A DNA stretch of 23,881 bases from a virus. The notes under the pieces are model-generated. The model was given only the letters and a program-made list of their open reading frames with translations, did not search any database and had not been told where the DNA came from. This document shows, in pieces, positions 7,204 through 14,517 of this stretch. The DNA lies in IMG/VR virus record IMGVR_UViG_3300025482_000001, positions 1 to 23,881 of that record; one strand, 5' to 3'. The stretch's first letter is position 1. Every line of letters begins with the position of its first letter. The position numbers were made by a program, and so were the translations under genes.

Positions 7204-8304
7204 CTACTGGCCGACGCGTCGCACACTGCGATGCCGCCCCGGCACCAGCACCGCCGCACGACGGCGCTTCTGACCGATCAGGACGCTCGCCACCCACAGA
7301 TCGACCGAACGAATCCCGGTCAGACCGTTCTCGATCATCGCCACCGGGTCGCCGAGCTCCACGGTGATGCCGGTGCGGGTCACGCGCGTCGCGCGAGCCG
7401 GTGTCTTGCACTTCCCGGCGAGGTCGGGATGCCACTCGGCGAACAGGCTCGTGCCGAGCAACACCGCGGCGCGTGTCCCACCGCGCGGCGGGTGCAGGCC
7501 GAAGTCGTGCGCGATCGAGAACGTGCCCGGCTCCGAGTCGGGCAGATTGAGGTTCTGACAACACGGCCAGCCCTGCCCGTCGACACGCTTGAGGAACCGG
7601 CCGTCGTCGAGCGTCCACGAGTTGAACACCACGCCGTCGATCTTCACCACGATCGAGTCACGTATCGCCGGATGCCCCGGCAGCTTCACCTCGTGAACGG
7701 TGGTGCATCCGGTCTCGCGGCCGCGGTGACACGAACACCACCCGTACTGCGTGCCGTAGCCGAACGAGATCGTCGACGGCCACCAGCGCGGCGGACCATC
7801 GACCTGACGCCACTGGGACTGCGGCCGATAGAAGTCGTGGCACACGCCGGGATACCGACGCCCGGTCAGCTCGTAGAGCACATCGCCGGCGGCTTGGAAC
7901 GCCTCGTCGACCAAGTCGGGGTCGATCTCGTAGGTGAGCATGCCGATCGCGGCGTCTTCATGCGATGCCCACGGCGCGCACGTGATCCCGCCCTGCGTGT
8001 CGCCCGTCGAGATCGACCCGGCCGTGACGACGGTGAACCCGTCCTCGTCAGTAACGGGCGAGCCGTTGATCGTCGCGAACCAGTCGGCCGCCCACGCACC
8101 GAGCGTCGCATCGACCGGCACCGCGAACACGTAATGCCAGTGCCCGAGCGCGACGCGAGTCGGCACGGCGAGCGACACCACGACCGCGCCGAGCGTGTCG
8201 AGGATGCTCACGCGCGGGTCGGACGGGTCGACCGCCGCGCCGGTCCCATCGGTGAACAACGCGTCGAGCGTGATCGGTGCGCCTTGGCCGATCTGCTTCG
8301 CCAT
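7204..8304 (-). CDS. Head-to-tail adaptor with amino-terminal Ig-like domain
   Basis: This 366-residue protein starts at ATG 8304, with a GGGAG ribosome site in the 15-nt gap behind the upstream gene. Residues of about 1-95 look like a bacterial Ig-like beta sandwich (alternating strands, GHWHYVFAVPVDATLGAW). From about residue 113 on it resembles the actinophage head-to-tail adaptor (connector) family: a helical block with DPDLVDEAFQAAGDVLYELT, then GRRYPGVCHDFYRPQ, a cysteine-rich middle, and a beta domain with PGHPAIRDSIVVKIDGVVF. These adaptors form a ring beneath the portal. The Ig-like fusion may decorate the neck. It lies far from the other connector genes, because the methyltransferase and transferase cassette is in between. 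Confidence 0.77.
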   Translation of the reverse strand: MAKQIGQGAPITLDALFTDGTGAAVDPSDPRVSILDTLGAVVVSLAVPTRVALGHWHYVFAVPVDATLGAWAADWFATINGSPVTDEDGFTVVTAGSISTGDTQGGITCAPWASHEDAAIGMLTYEIDPDLVDEAFQAAGDVLYELTGRRYPGVCHDFYRPQSQWRQVDGPPRWWPSTISFGYGTQYGWCSCHRGRETGCTTVHEVKLPGHPAIRDSIVVKIDGVVFNSWTLDDGRFLKRVDGQGWPCCQNLNLPDSEPGTFSIAHDFGLHPPRGGTRAAVLLGTSLFAEWHPDLAGKCKTPARATRVTRTGITVELGDPVAMIENGLTGIRSVDLWVASVLIGQKRRRAAVLVPGRHRSVRRVGQ

Positions 8305-8319
8305 GCCGTCAGTCTCCCA

Positions 8320-9435
8320 TCACTGGGTGCCCACGTCGTCGATCTGCACCGACGACGGGATCAGCGAGGTCAGACCGGCCGCGTTGTCGGACTGCATCGT
8401 CACGTTGATCGTGTGCGACGCCGAGCCGACCCCGACGAGAGACGGCGAGAAGTCGGCCGTCCTCGTGTAGCCGTAGTCACGGTTCACCGCCGTCGCCGGA
8501 TGATTCCACGCGTTCGCGCCTTCGATCTGCGTCGTGCCGTCCTTGACTCTGAGCGTGATGTGACAGCCGGCCGAGAGATCACGCACGTTGAACGTGACGA
8601 GGATTCGGTACTTCCGGGTCGGGAGCGCGAAGAACGTCGTGGCGAGCGTCGTGATGACGAACTCGGTGATCGCCGCGATCCCCTGGTTGGACGCGCTGAC
8701 CGTGCGCGCCATCTCGCCGAGCGCTCGTTCCTGACCGTTGACCACGTCGCCGATCCACGACCGCCACGACGACGTCTGATCGCCGAACTCGAGTTGCGCG
8801 TTGTCGGCGAGGAACTGGCCGGTGCCGTGTGAGAACGACTGGATCGAGACGACGATGTCGCCGATGACACCGGCACCGCAGGTGAGCGTCACCGCGTATC
8901 GCTTCCACGCCGACGTGAGCGTGATCGCCCCGGAGTCGGCTTCGACCGCGTTCGCCATATCGCGCGCCGCGATCTGAACCGTCGAGTTGTAACCGTTGCT
9001 CTTCAACCACACCGAGAACGTGAACTTCGAGCCGATCGGCGCGCCTTCTGGCGTGACGGCCTGCGTGATGCCGGTGTTGTTCGTCGTCGTGTGCGGCGTG
9101 ATCCCTGCACATTGGAGCGAACCGTTCACGCCGTCGCTGATCTGCGCCGCGGCCGAGCCGACGTTCATTATCGGCGACAACGCCGCGATCTCCCACCCGT
9201 GCCCGGCACCGAACGCGAGCGCGCCTGGCGCGTACTCGAAGCTGCTGTTGATGAGCAGGTTGCCGCCACCGAGCGCCCCCGACGCCGGCACCCACAGACC
9301 CGACGCGCGTTGCTCCATCTGCTGCCGGTCGGAGTTGTAGACGAGATCACCGTCGCCGGTCCCGGCGAGCGCGTTGCGCTGCGCGTCAGTGACCGGCACC
9401 AACCGGACCGCGTCGAGCAGAGCGCGAGAACCCAC
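8320..9435 (-). CDS. Tail fibre or adhesin with carbohydrate-binding-like jelly roll
   Basis: This 371-residue protein starts at GTG 9435, three bases after the upstream stop. The first 50 residues resemble a fibre amino end (GDGDLVYNSDRQQMEQ followed by GLWVPAS). The next region, NLLINSSFEYAPGAL through FTFSVWLKSNGYNST to DNAQLEFGDQTSSW, is the pattern of CBM4/9-like jelly-roll domains common in phage tail proteins that bind cell-wall sugars. The rest is beta-rich (YRILVTFNVRDLSAG, SHTINVTMQSDN) and may form a second sandwich. It probably contributes to receptor binding. No hydrolase motif was seen. Confidence 0.72.
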   Translation of the reverse strand: MGSRALLDAVRLVPVTDAQRNALAGTGDGDLVYNSDRQQMEQRASGLWVPASGALGGGNLLINSSFEYAPGALAFGAGHGWEIAALSPIMNVGSAAAQISDGVNGSLQCAGITPHTTTNNTGITQAVTPEGAPIGSKFTFSVWLKSNGYNSTVQIAARDMANAVEADSGAITLTSAWKRYAVTLTCGAGVIGDIVVSIQSFSHGTGQFLADNAQLEFGDQTSSWRSWIGDVVNGQERALGEMARTVSASNQGIAAITEFVITTLATTFFALPTRKYRILVTFNVRDLSAGCHITLRVKDGTTQIEGANAWNHPATAVNRDYGYTRTADFSPSLVGVGSASHTINVTMQSDNAAGLTSLIPSSVQIDDVGTQ

Positions 9436-9438
9436 GGG

Positions 9439-10431
9439 CTACCCGACGACGACGGCGCGGAACTGCGCAGCGGTCGGCGCCACCGCGAACACCAACGTCA
9501 CCGTGTTCGTGTCGGTGTGCACCACATCGCACTCGACCTGCACGCCGCCTGCGCCCTTCACGTACACCTGGACGATCACGTCGAGCGTCCCGAGGTTGTG
9601 CGTGAGCGCGATCGACGTGGACGCACCATCGCCGACATCGACGGCGAAGTGGCGAGCGACCACCGCCTTGTCGATCACGATGTCGTCCGCGTCGACGACG
9701 ATCCCGCCGCCAGGCCCACCGGTTCCCGGCGTCGCGCCCGCGATCACGTTCATGGTGTTGCCGGTGACGGTCAGGCCCGCACCGCCGACCATGACGCCGG
9801 GCAGCTTGCTCCACACGAGCGCCGTGGTGTCGACCACGATCGGCGCGTTCGTCGTGTTCTGCCACGCCGTGTCGGCGTTCGCGGTGCCTTCCTCGACGCC
9901 GGTCACTGCCTGCAACAGCTCGGACGCTGCGTCGGCGTCGGTCGAGCGTGTCGGCGACCCGGCCGTCACGATGCGGATGCCGTTCTCCGCGCCTGCGGTC
10001 TGATCCTTGAGCAGAATCCGATCGCCGAGCACGAGCGTCACGCCGTCCATGACCTGCCCGGCCGCGAACGCGGTGGCGAGCGTCCCGTTCGCCGTCGAGG
10101 CGGCACGCACCGGCGCCTTCCACGCCAGACCGAGCGTCGCGGCGTCGAGCTGGTTCTTGTTCACCGCGTCGGTGCCACTCACGCCGGGCGAGAGCGCCGT
10201 GATCTTCTTCGAGTTCAACCCGACGTCGGCGGCCGGCGCACTGATCTGATCGAGCGTGCCGAAGATGTCCCACGCCGAGCCGTTCCAGACTTCGAGCGTG
10301 TGCGTCGCGGTGTTCCAGAAGGGTTGACCCTCGGCCGGGCTGCCCGGCGCTGCGCCGAGCAGGTGGAAGACCATGTTGCGAATCTCGAGCCCGAGCATGT
10401 CGATCGGTACTCGCCACTGGCGTGCCGCCAT
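9439..10431 (-). CDS. Tail fibre protein with fibre-type amino end and HNLG-type tip domain
   Basis: This 330-residue protein starts at an ATG 10 nt after the upstream gene. The amino end contains EGQPFWNTATHTLEVWNGSAW, a repeated theme of phage fibre proteins. The middle has ITALSPGVSGTDAVNKNQLD and GDRILLKDQTAGAENGIRIV, both standard in tail fibre shafts. A Gly-rich linker (GATPGTGGPGGG) leads to a carboxyl domain with SIALTHNLGTLDVIVQVYV, related in pattern to the whole of the small protein encoded just upstream (10442-10699). It is most likely a receptor-binding fibre. No chaperone gene of the usual fibre-assembly type was recognised nearby. Confidence 0.77.
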   Translation of the reverse strand: MAARQWRVPIDMLGLEIRNMVFHLLGAAPGSPAEGQPFWNTATHTLEVWNGSAWDIFGTLDQISAPAADVGLNSKKITALSPGVSGTDAVNKNQLDAATLGLAWKAPVRAASTANGTLATAFAAGQVMDGVTLVLGDRILLKDQTAGAENGIRIVTAGSPTRSTDADAASELLQAVTGVEEGTANADTAWQNTTNAPIVVDTTALVWSKLPGVMVGGAGLTVTGNTMNVIAGATPGTGGPGGGIVVDADDIVIDKAVVARHFAVDVGDGASTSIALTHNLGTLDVIVQVYVKGAGGVQVECDVVHTDTNTVTLVFAVAPTAAQFRAVVVG

Positions 10432-10441
10432 CGTTACCGCC

Positions 10442-10699
10442 TCAACTCAGGTAGGCCTTGCCGGTCGCCGGGTTCGCGGACCCGCTCGTCAGGTTGTTCT
10501 CGTCGATGTAGTTGATGTCGGTCTCGACCTCGCGTTCGAGCGTGTCGACCACCGTCACGTTCGGGAACATGCCGAGGTTGTGCTGGATGAGCCACAGGCT
10601 CGACGGCACGTCCTGCGTGAACACGAACTCGCCACCGGGCGGGCCAGCCGGACCAACGCCGCCTGTGCCCGTACCCGGTGCATGAAGCTCGGCCGTCAC
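10442..10699 (-). CDS. Short fibre-tip-like protein with collagen-like lead
   Basis: This 85-residue protein starts at GTG 10699, one base after the major tail protein stop. It has a short collagen-like stretch (GTGTGGVGPAGPPGG) and then a domain read in many phage fibres: FVFTQDVPSSLWLIQHNLG, FPNVTVVDTLEREVE and a final GKAYLS. In other phages this domain is usually the last module of a much larger fibre; here it is almost the whole protein. It may trimerise and cap a tail structure, or it may be a decoration protein, since Gly-rich trimer-forming leads occur in both. Its carboxyl domain is related in pattern to that of the next gene. Confidence 0.7.
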   Translation of the reverse strand: MTAELHAPGTGTGGVGPAGPPGGEFVFTQDVPSSLWLIQHNLGMFPNVTVVDTLEREVETDINYIDENNLTSGSANPATGKAYLS

Positions 10700-10700
10700 C

Positions 10701-11360
10701 TCAGGAGGCGATCACCGCGAGCGGGCCGCACTGCGCGGTCGGGATCGCGTCGACCGGGATCCACTGCGCGACGCGATCGCTCGGCGCGTCGAAGTCGTTG
10801 GCCGGGCCGTCGCCCCAGTTGGCGTTCTCGTTGCACTGCCCGGTGATGAGCGAGTGCTGCGCGGCGGTGCCGCTCATCGCTCGATCGCCGAGTTGCAGCG
10901 AGCGCACCAGCGGGAGTGCCCACTGTGCCCACGGATGCACCTGCGACTGGCTGCCGCCGATGACCCGCTTGCAGAACAGCTCGAGCGACACGCCGTTGCC
11001 GCTCACCACGCCGACCGGAGGGAACGCCCACCCAGCGCCGCCGCCCGCGGGCGAGAGCAGCACCGAGTTCGCGATCAGGATGGCGTGCAGGTACGGGTCC
11101 GGCGTGATGATGTCGAGGTCGATGTCGGCCCGCACGAAGTTCGGGTCCGACAGGTAGTCGATGATCGACTCGCCGCACGCGTTGTCTTCCTTGATCTCCG
11201 CACCGGCCGTGTAGACCGGCTTGAGCGTGGCGACCGCGAGCGCGTTCGACACGTACATGGAACCGGCGCCGACCAACGGCGACCCGTCCACGTCGAGATC
11301 ACAGACGCGGAACGCGCAGACGTGAAGCTGGCCGGCACAGTCGTCGGGGTCCGGGGGCAT
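10701..11360 (-). CDS. Major tail tube protein (Streptomyces-phage type)
   Basis: This 219-residue protein starts at ATG 11360 behind a perfect AGGAGG site (11367-11372). The landmarks match the actinophage major tail protein family in order: a Cys-containing opening with a CDLDVDGSPL turn, AGAEIKEDNACGESI, the DPNFVRADIDLDIITPDPY strand-helix unit, a beta segment with VSLELFCKRVIGG, WAQWALPLV and, near the end, ENANWGDGP. The family forms the stacked rings of the tail tube. In most phages the gene sits directly before the tail chaperones. Here it is instead separated from them by three fibre genes, the adaptor and the glycosylation cassette. Assignment is by remembered family architecture, not by a search. 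Confidence 0.72.
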   Translation of the reverse strand: MPPDPDDCAGQLHVCAFRVCDLDVDGSPLVGAGSMYVSNALAVATLKPVYTAGAEIKEDNACGESIIDYLSDPNFVRADIDLDIITPDPYLHAILIANSVLLSPAGGGAGWAFPPVGVVSGNGVSLELFCKRVIGGSQSQVHPWAQWALPLVRSLQLGDRAMSGTAAQHSLITGQCNENANWGDGPANDFDAPSDRVAQWIPVDAIPTAQCGPLAVIAS

Positions 11361-11366
11361 GAGTTT

Positions 11367-11372
11367 CCTCCT
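11367..11372 (-). promoter_or_regulatory. Strong ribosome binding site of the tail tube gene
   Basis: The minus strand reads AGGAGG six bases before ATG 11360, the strongest Shine-Dalgarno match noticed among the structural genes, as expected for a protein needed in high copy number. Confidence 0.85.
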
Positions 11373-11378
11373 ACGGGG

Positions 11379-12251
11379 TCAGGAACCGACGTGCCACGCG
11401 GGCACGTCGACTTCCACCTTGAACACGAGATCGGCAACGGTCTGATCGGAGTGGTCGAACTGCACCAGCGCCAGGCGCTCGGCGTACAACGTGATCTCGT
11501 TCACCGAGCGGTCGACCATCTGCGCCATCGCCGCCTCGAACGTGCCTGGAACCAGGTCGACCGGGCTGAGCCGAACCGACACCATCGCGGTGCCGTACGC
11601 GAACACGGCACCCTCGGGCGTCGTCTCCGCGGCGTAGCCCGCGTCGCACACCACGACGTTGCCCGGCGCGGTGAGCCACTTCTGGCCCGCCTGGTAGATC
11701 AGGTTCTTGCGCATCATCTCGGTCAGCGTGCCGGGCGTGACGTGGATCATGGTGCGCGCCCCGGCGAAGGTGTCGGCCAGCGCCCCCTCGAGCATCGCGA
11801 TCGCGTCCTCGACCGCCGACGAGCCGGGGCCGACCTCGGTGCCGTCGATGAGCGCCACGTTGCTCAGGCCCTCGGCGTCTCGGATCGTGCCGAGTTGCAG
11901 CTCCCGGGCGATGAGCGCGCTCTGCACCGACGCCAACTGGCGGCGCGCACGACCCTCGTAGTCGCGTGCCTCGAAGCCGATCGTCGAGCAGTGATCCTCG
12001 GCGAACACCGTGATCGGATCCGCGGTGTTGCGCATCGGGTTGTGACCCCGCGGCTTGCCGCCGGGAGTGTTGCCCGCACAGTTCGCCGCGACGGCCGCAC
12101 CACCGAAGACCTGCTCGGGCGACCAGATGACGCCGAGCTGCCAGCGCACGCCGTCCTCGACGGGCGTGGCGGCGTTGAGCAGCGAGTAGAGCGGCGGTTG
12201 CGCAGGCGGCGCGTCGATGACTTGCCGGCGACCACTATCGACTGCAACCAC
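11379..12251 (-). CDS. Conserved actinophage structural protein of unknown exact role
   Basis: A GTG at 12251 was chosen because a GAGGGGAGG ribosome site lies just before it, giving 290 residues; the open frame extends 14 codons further upstream. The opening VIDAPPAQPPLYSLLNAATP and VRWQLGVIWSPEQV, and the later TMIHVTPGTLTEMMRKN, WLTAPGNVVVCDAGYA and YAERLALVQFDHS, follow a pattern I know from uncharacterised proteins encoded next to capsid genes of Streptomyces-type phages. The strand pattern and the final ER-aromatic segment are reminiscent of capsid or decoration folds. It is not a protease or tail protein by any visible motif. Placement between capsid and tail tube genes suggests a virion protein made in quantity. 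Confidence 0.72.
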   Translation of the reverse strand: MVAVDSGRRQVIDAPPAQPPLYSLLNAATPVEDGVRWQLGVIWSPEQVFGGAAVAANCAGNTPGGKPRGHNPMRNTADPITVFAEDHCSTIGFEARDYEGRARRQLASVQSALIARELQLGTIRDAEGLSNVALIDGTEVGPGSSAVEDAIAMLEGALADTFAGARTMIHVTPGTLTEMMRKNLIYQAGQKWLTAPGNVVVCDAGYAAETTPEGAVFAYGTAMVSVRLSPVDLVPGTFEAAMAQMVDRSVNEITLYAERLALVQFDHSDQTVADLVFKVEVDVPAWHVGS

Positions 12252-12279
12252 GCACCCTCCCCTCGTCGGATTGGTCGCC

Positions 12280-12316
12280 CGGCCTCGGCGCACCCATCAC
12301 GAGTGCGTCGAGGCCG
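12280..12316 (-). terminator. Hairpin between the capsid gene and the next structural gene
   Basis: Arms 12280-12287 and 12309-12316 are an 8-bp perfect inverted repeat (CGGCCTCG / CGAGGCCG), with an inner 4-bp GCAC/GTGC stem and a 9-nt loop. It sits in the 77-nt gap after the major capsid gene. There is no U-run, so it is more likely a partial terminator or an mRNA-stabilising structure that sets capsid output against downstream genes. Confidence 0.5.
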
Positions 12317-12328
12317 AACGTCACGGGA

Positions 12329-14224
12329 TCAGGAACCGAGGCAGAGCTCCGACGTGTTCGACAGCGCCGCCGCCTCACCGGACGGGCAGATGTCGACGTC
12401 GAGGCGGTAGCTCGTGCCCGGCGTGCCGTGGAACGCGCTCTCCTCGAACACCTCGGAGAACATCTCGAAGTCGTTGGTGCCGTTGAGCACCGAGTCGCGC
12501 ACGATGCCGAGGTCGAGCAGCCCGGCGTCGAGGTGCAACCACGAACCCTCGATGTAGAGGTAGCCGACAACGTGACTCGGCCACGGCAGGAGCATCCCAT
12601 CGGTCTGCGCGCCGAAGATTTGCCCGGCCTCGCCGTCGAGGAACCACGACGGGTTGATCTGCCGCGAAGCGAACCACGCCTGAATGTTCGCGTCGGACGT
12701 CGCGAGCCGCTCGGCCTGCGAACCCGGTGCCTCACGGGAGAGGTCCGAGATCATGTTGTCCTGCAACCACGCCGGGAACAGGGCACGCAACGGCGCGTCG
12801 GGGTCGAGGCGGTGATGGTTGCGCACCGAGGCGCCGGCCCGGTCGAGCGCGGCGAGGATCGTGCGGGTGGTGCCGAGCACCTGGGACACGCCGACCTGCG
12901 TCGACTCGTCACCGAGCTTCTGGATGAGCCGGGTGTCGGTGACCTTGGCCTGCTGCACCTGCACGAGATCGGTGATCGCCTTGACCTGCTCGGGGAAGAA
13001 CCGGTTCCGGAAGTTCCCGACGCGCACGCACTGCGTGATCGCCGCCACGAGCGTCTCGACCTCGTCGGGGCATTCGAGGGTCAGGCACGGCTTCGTCGAC
13101 GGGCCGTCCGATCCCGGCGTCACGTCGTTCGCCTCGGTCCACACACCGATGGCGCCTTCGACGTCGGTGAGCACCGGGGGCGGCAGGAGCCGCACACCGC
13201 CGCGCACCGCACCGAAGCGGGCGAACGCGTCGCGCACCGGCCGGTCGGTCACGCCGATCGTCGGGAGGTCGTACTGGATCGGCACCGGGGCACAGATGCC
13301 GCCGGTTCCACGCAACGCCTCGCGGGACGTCACCGCCAGAATGCGCTCCTCGTTCGCCTCGGCGTCACGACCGAGCGTCCGGGCCTTGCCGAACATCTCG
13401 GTCGGGTCGAAGCAGCCGAGCGACATCAGCGGGATCTCGGTGCGGGGGCCGTGGTACGTGCCGCGCGTCGCGCGCAGCGCGTGCTCGAACACCCGCGCCA
13501 CCTTCTCGTTCGTGTCGATCTCCTCACCGGCAACGATGCCGGGCACGTTCGCCGAGGCGACGAGCTTGAGCGACGGTCGATCGGCGGTCTTGACCGGGCG
13601 CGGCTTGGTGATGTCGGGACGCCGGGCCGCGACCCGCGAGATGACCGCCTTGGCGTCACTCGCACCCGCGGCGATCTTGTCCTCGGCGGCCTTGTCGCCA
13701 CCGTCTGCGCCACCGTCGCCACCCTTGCCACCATCGGCACCATCGGCACCGTCTCCACCGTCGCCACCCGCGCCACCGTCGCCACCGTCGCTCTTGTCGG
13801 CGTCGTCGCCACCATCGGGCGTCTCGGCGTCGTCGTCGCCGCCATCGGCCGCGGCGGGCTCGAGACGGGCGAGGACGTCGGCCGCCTTGGTCCCGCGCTC
13901 TTCGGCGGCGGTGATCCGCTCGGCCGCGACGGTGCGGATCGACTCGACGACCGCGGCGATCTCGTCGGCCTTCACCAGCGCCTCGTCGGTCGGGTTCGCG
14001 AGCAACTCCTTGCAAGCGCCGACCAGCCCGGCCTCGAGCGTGGCGAGGTCGCCGTCGTCGACGGTGGCGAGGTTCGCTGCCGCCTGCAACAGCTCGTCGG
14101 CCGTGGGCGGCGTGTCCGTCGACCCGTCACCACCGGAGATGCCGGGCCCGCCGTTGAGGTACAGGCGCTCGAACAGGTCACGAGAGCGGGTGGACAGGCC
14201 GGTGAGGTCGAAGTCGTTGCGCAC
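12329..14224 (-). CDS. HK97-fold major capsid protein with amino-terminal scaffold region
   Basis: This 631-residue protein starts at GTG 14224 behind GTAGGAG. Residues 1-124 are mostly helical and acidic, like the delta or scaffolding region of HK97-type capsid precursors that is removed by the protease. Residues of about 125-178 are almost only Gly, Asp and Ala (for example GGDGGAGGDGGDGADGADGG). From about 200 the sequence is a capsid core: VARVFEHALRAT in the early helix, VPIQYDLP, IGVWTEANDVTPG, the long helix with QVKAITDLVQVQQAK, and RDSVLNGTNDFEMFSEVFEE near the end, a phrase typical of actinophage capsid proteins. The upstream protease probably cleaves within or near the Gly/Asp linker. 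Total length is large because of the precursor region. Confidence 0.87.
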   Translation of the reverse strand: MRNDFDLTGLSTRSRDLFERLYLNGGPGISGGDGSTDTPPTADELLQAAANLATVDDGDLATLEAGLVGACKELLANPTDEALVKADEIAAVVESIRTVAAERITAAEERGTKAADVLARLEPAAADGGDDDAETPDGGDDADKSDGGDGGAGGDGGDGADGADGGKGGDGGADGGDKAAEDKIAAGASDAKAVISRVAARRPDITKPRPVKTADRPSLKLVASANVPGIVAGEEIDTNEKVARVFEHALRATRGTYHGPRTEIPLMSLGCFDPTEMFGKARTLGRDAEANEERILAVTSREALRGTGGICAPVPIQYDLPTIGVTDRPVRDAFARFGAVRGGVRLLPPPVLTDVEGAIGVWTEANDVTPGSDGPSTKPCLTLECPDEVETLVAAITQCVRVGNFRNRFFPEQVKAITDLVQVQQAKVTDTRLIQKLGDESTQVGVSQVLGTTRTILAALDRAGASVRNHHRLDPDAPLRALFPAWLQDNMISDLSREAPGSQAERLATSDANIQAWFASRQINPSWFLDGEAGQIFGAQTDGMLLPWPSHVVGYLYIEGSWLHLDAGLLDLGIVRDSVLNGTNDFEMFSEVFEESAFHGTPGTSYRLDVDICPSGEAAALSNTSELCLGS

Positions 14225-14301
14225 GTCAGTCTCCTACGGGGTCGCTTGCGAGCGTTGCACCTGCGGAGGGACTGACGGCCGGTCTATGACCTGCACGCGT
14301 C

Positions 14302-14321
14302 GACCGGAACTAGGGCCGGTC
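14302..14321. repeat. Small hairpin in the pre-capsid gap
   Basis: GACCGG at 14302-14307 and CCGGTC at 14316-14321 form a 6-bp perfect inverted repeat around an 8-nt loop, about 80 nt before the capsid start. Confidence 0.45.
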
Positions 14322-14422
14322 TTGTCGTCCTCGAACGATCGGCACCGTAGCGCGCCGACGCGCGTGATGCGTGCACCATGCCCCATCGACGTGCCCCACC
14401 GGGCCACGCCGGGCGTCGGCTA

Positions 14423-14437
14423 TCTGCTATCAGCAGA
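14423..14437. repeat. Compact hairpin in the pre-capsid gap
   Basis: TCTGCT (14423-14428) and AGCAGA (14432-14437) pair across a 3-nt loop. It stands immediately downstream, in the direction of transcription, of the larger 13-bp inverted repeat. Confidence 0.45.
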
Positions 14438-14442
14438 CGCGA

Positions 14443-14492
14443 CACGACCCCCGGTGGCACAAGCGGGCGCATGTGAGGGACCGGGGGTCGTG
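14443..14492 (-). terminator. Perfect 13-bp inverted repeat, possible terminator or processing site
   Basis: Arms 14443-14455 (CACGACCCCCGGT) and 14480-14492 (ACCGGGGGTCGTG) are exactly complementary across a 24-nt loop. The structure begins 25 nt after the upstream gene's stop. The strong GC stem suits a terminator or RNA-processing element ahead of the capsid transcript. No U-run follows, which is normal in actinobacteria, and the loop is longer than usual. Confidence 0.6.
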
Positions 14493-14517
14493 CAGCTACA
14501 CCGTGACGTGCTCGATG

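Larger units (their letters stand above)
14225..14517. other. 293-nt non-coding gap before the capsid gene
   Basis: No convincing gene is present. The gap holds three hairpins on either reading (14302-14321, 14423-14437, 14443-14492) and the capsid ribosome site. It is the longest gene-free stretch in the window and lies just before the most highly expressed virion gene, so a promoter or processing region is likely. No clear -35/-10 pair was recognised. Confidence 0.7.

Noticed and set aside
13691-13852. Capsid linker read as a collagen-like triple helix
   Set aside because: Glycine is frequent but does not fall in a steady every-third-residue register and Pro is absent.
14284-14472. A 62-codon minus ORF in the pre-capsid gap
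   Set aside because: It crosses two hairpin repeats, has no ribosome site and no coupling to neighbours.
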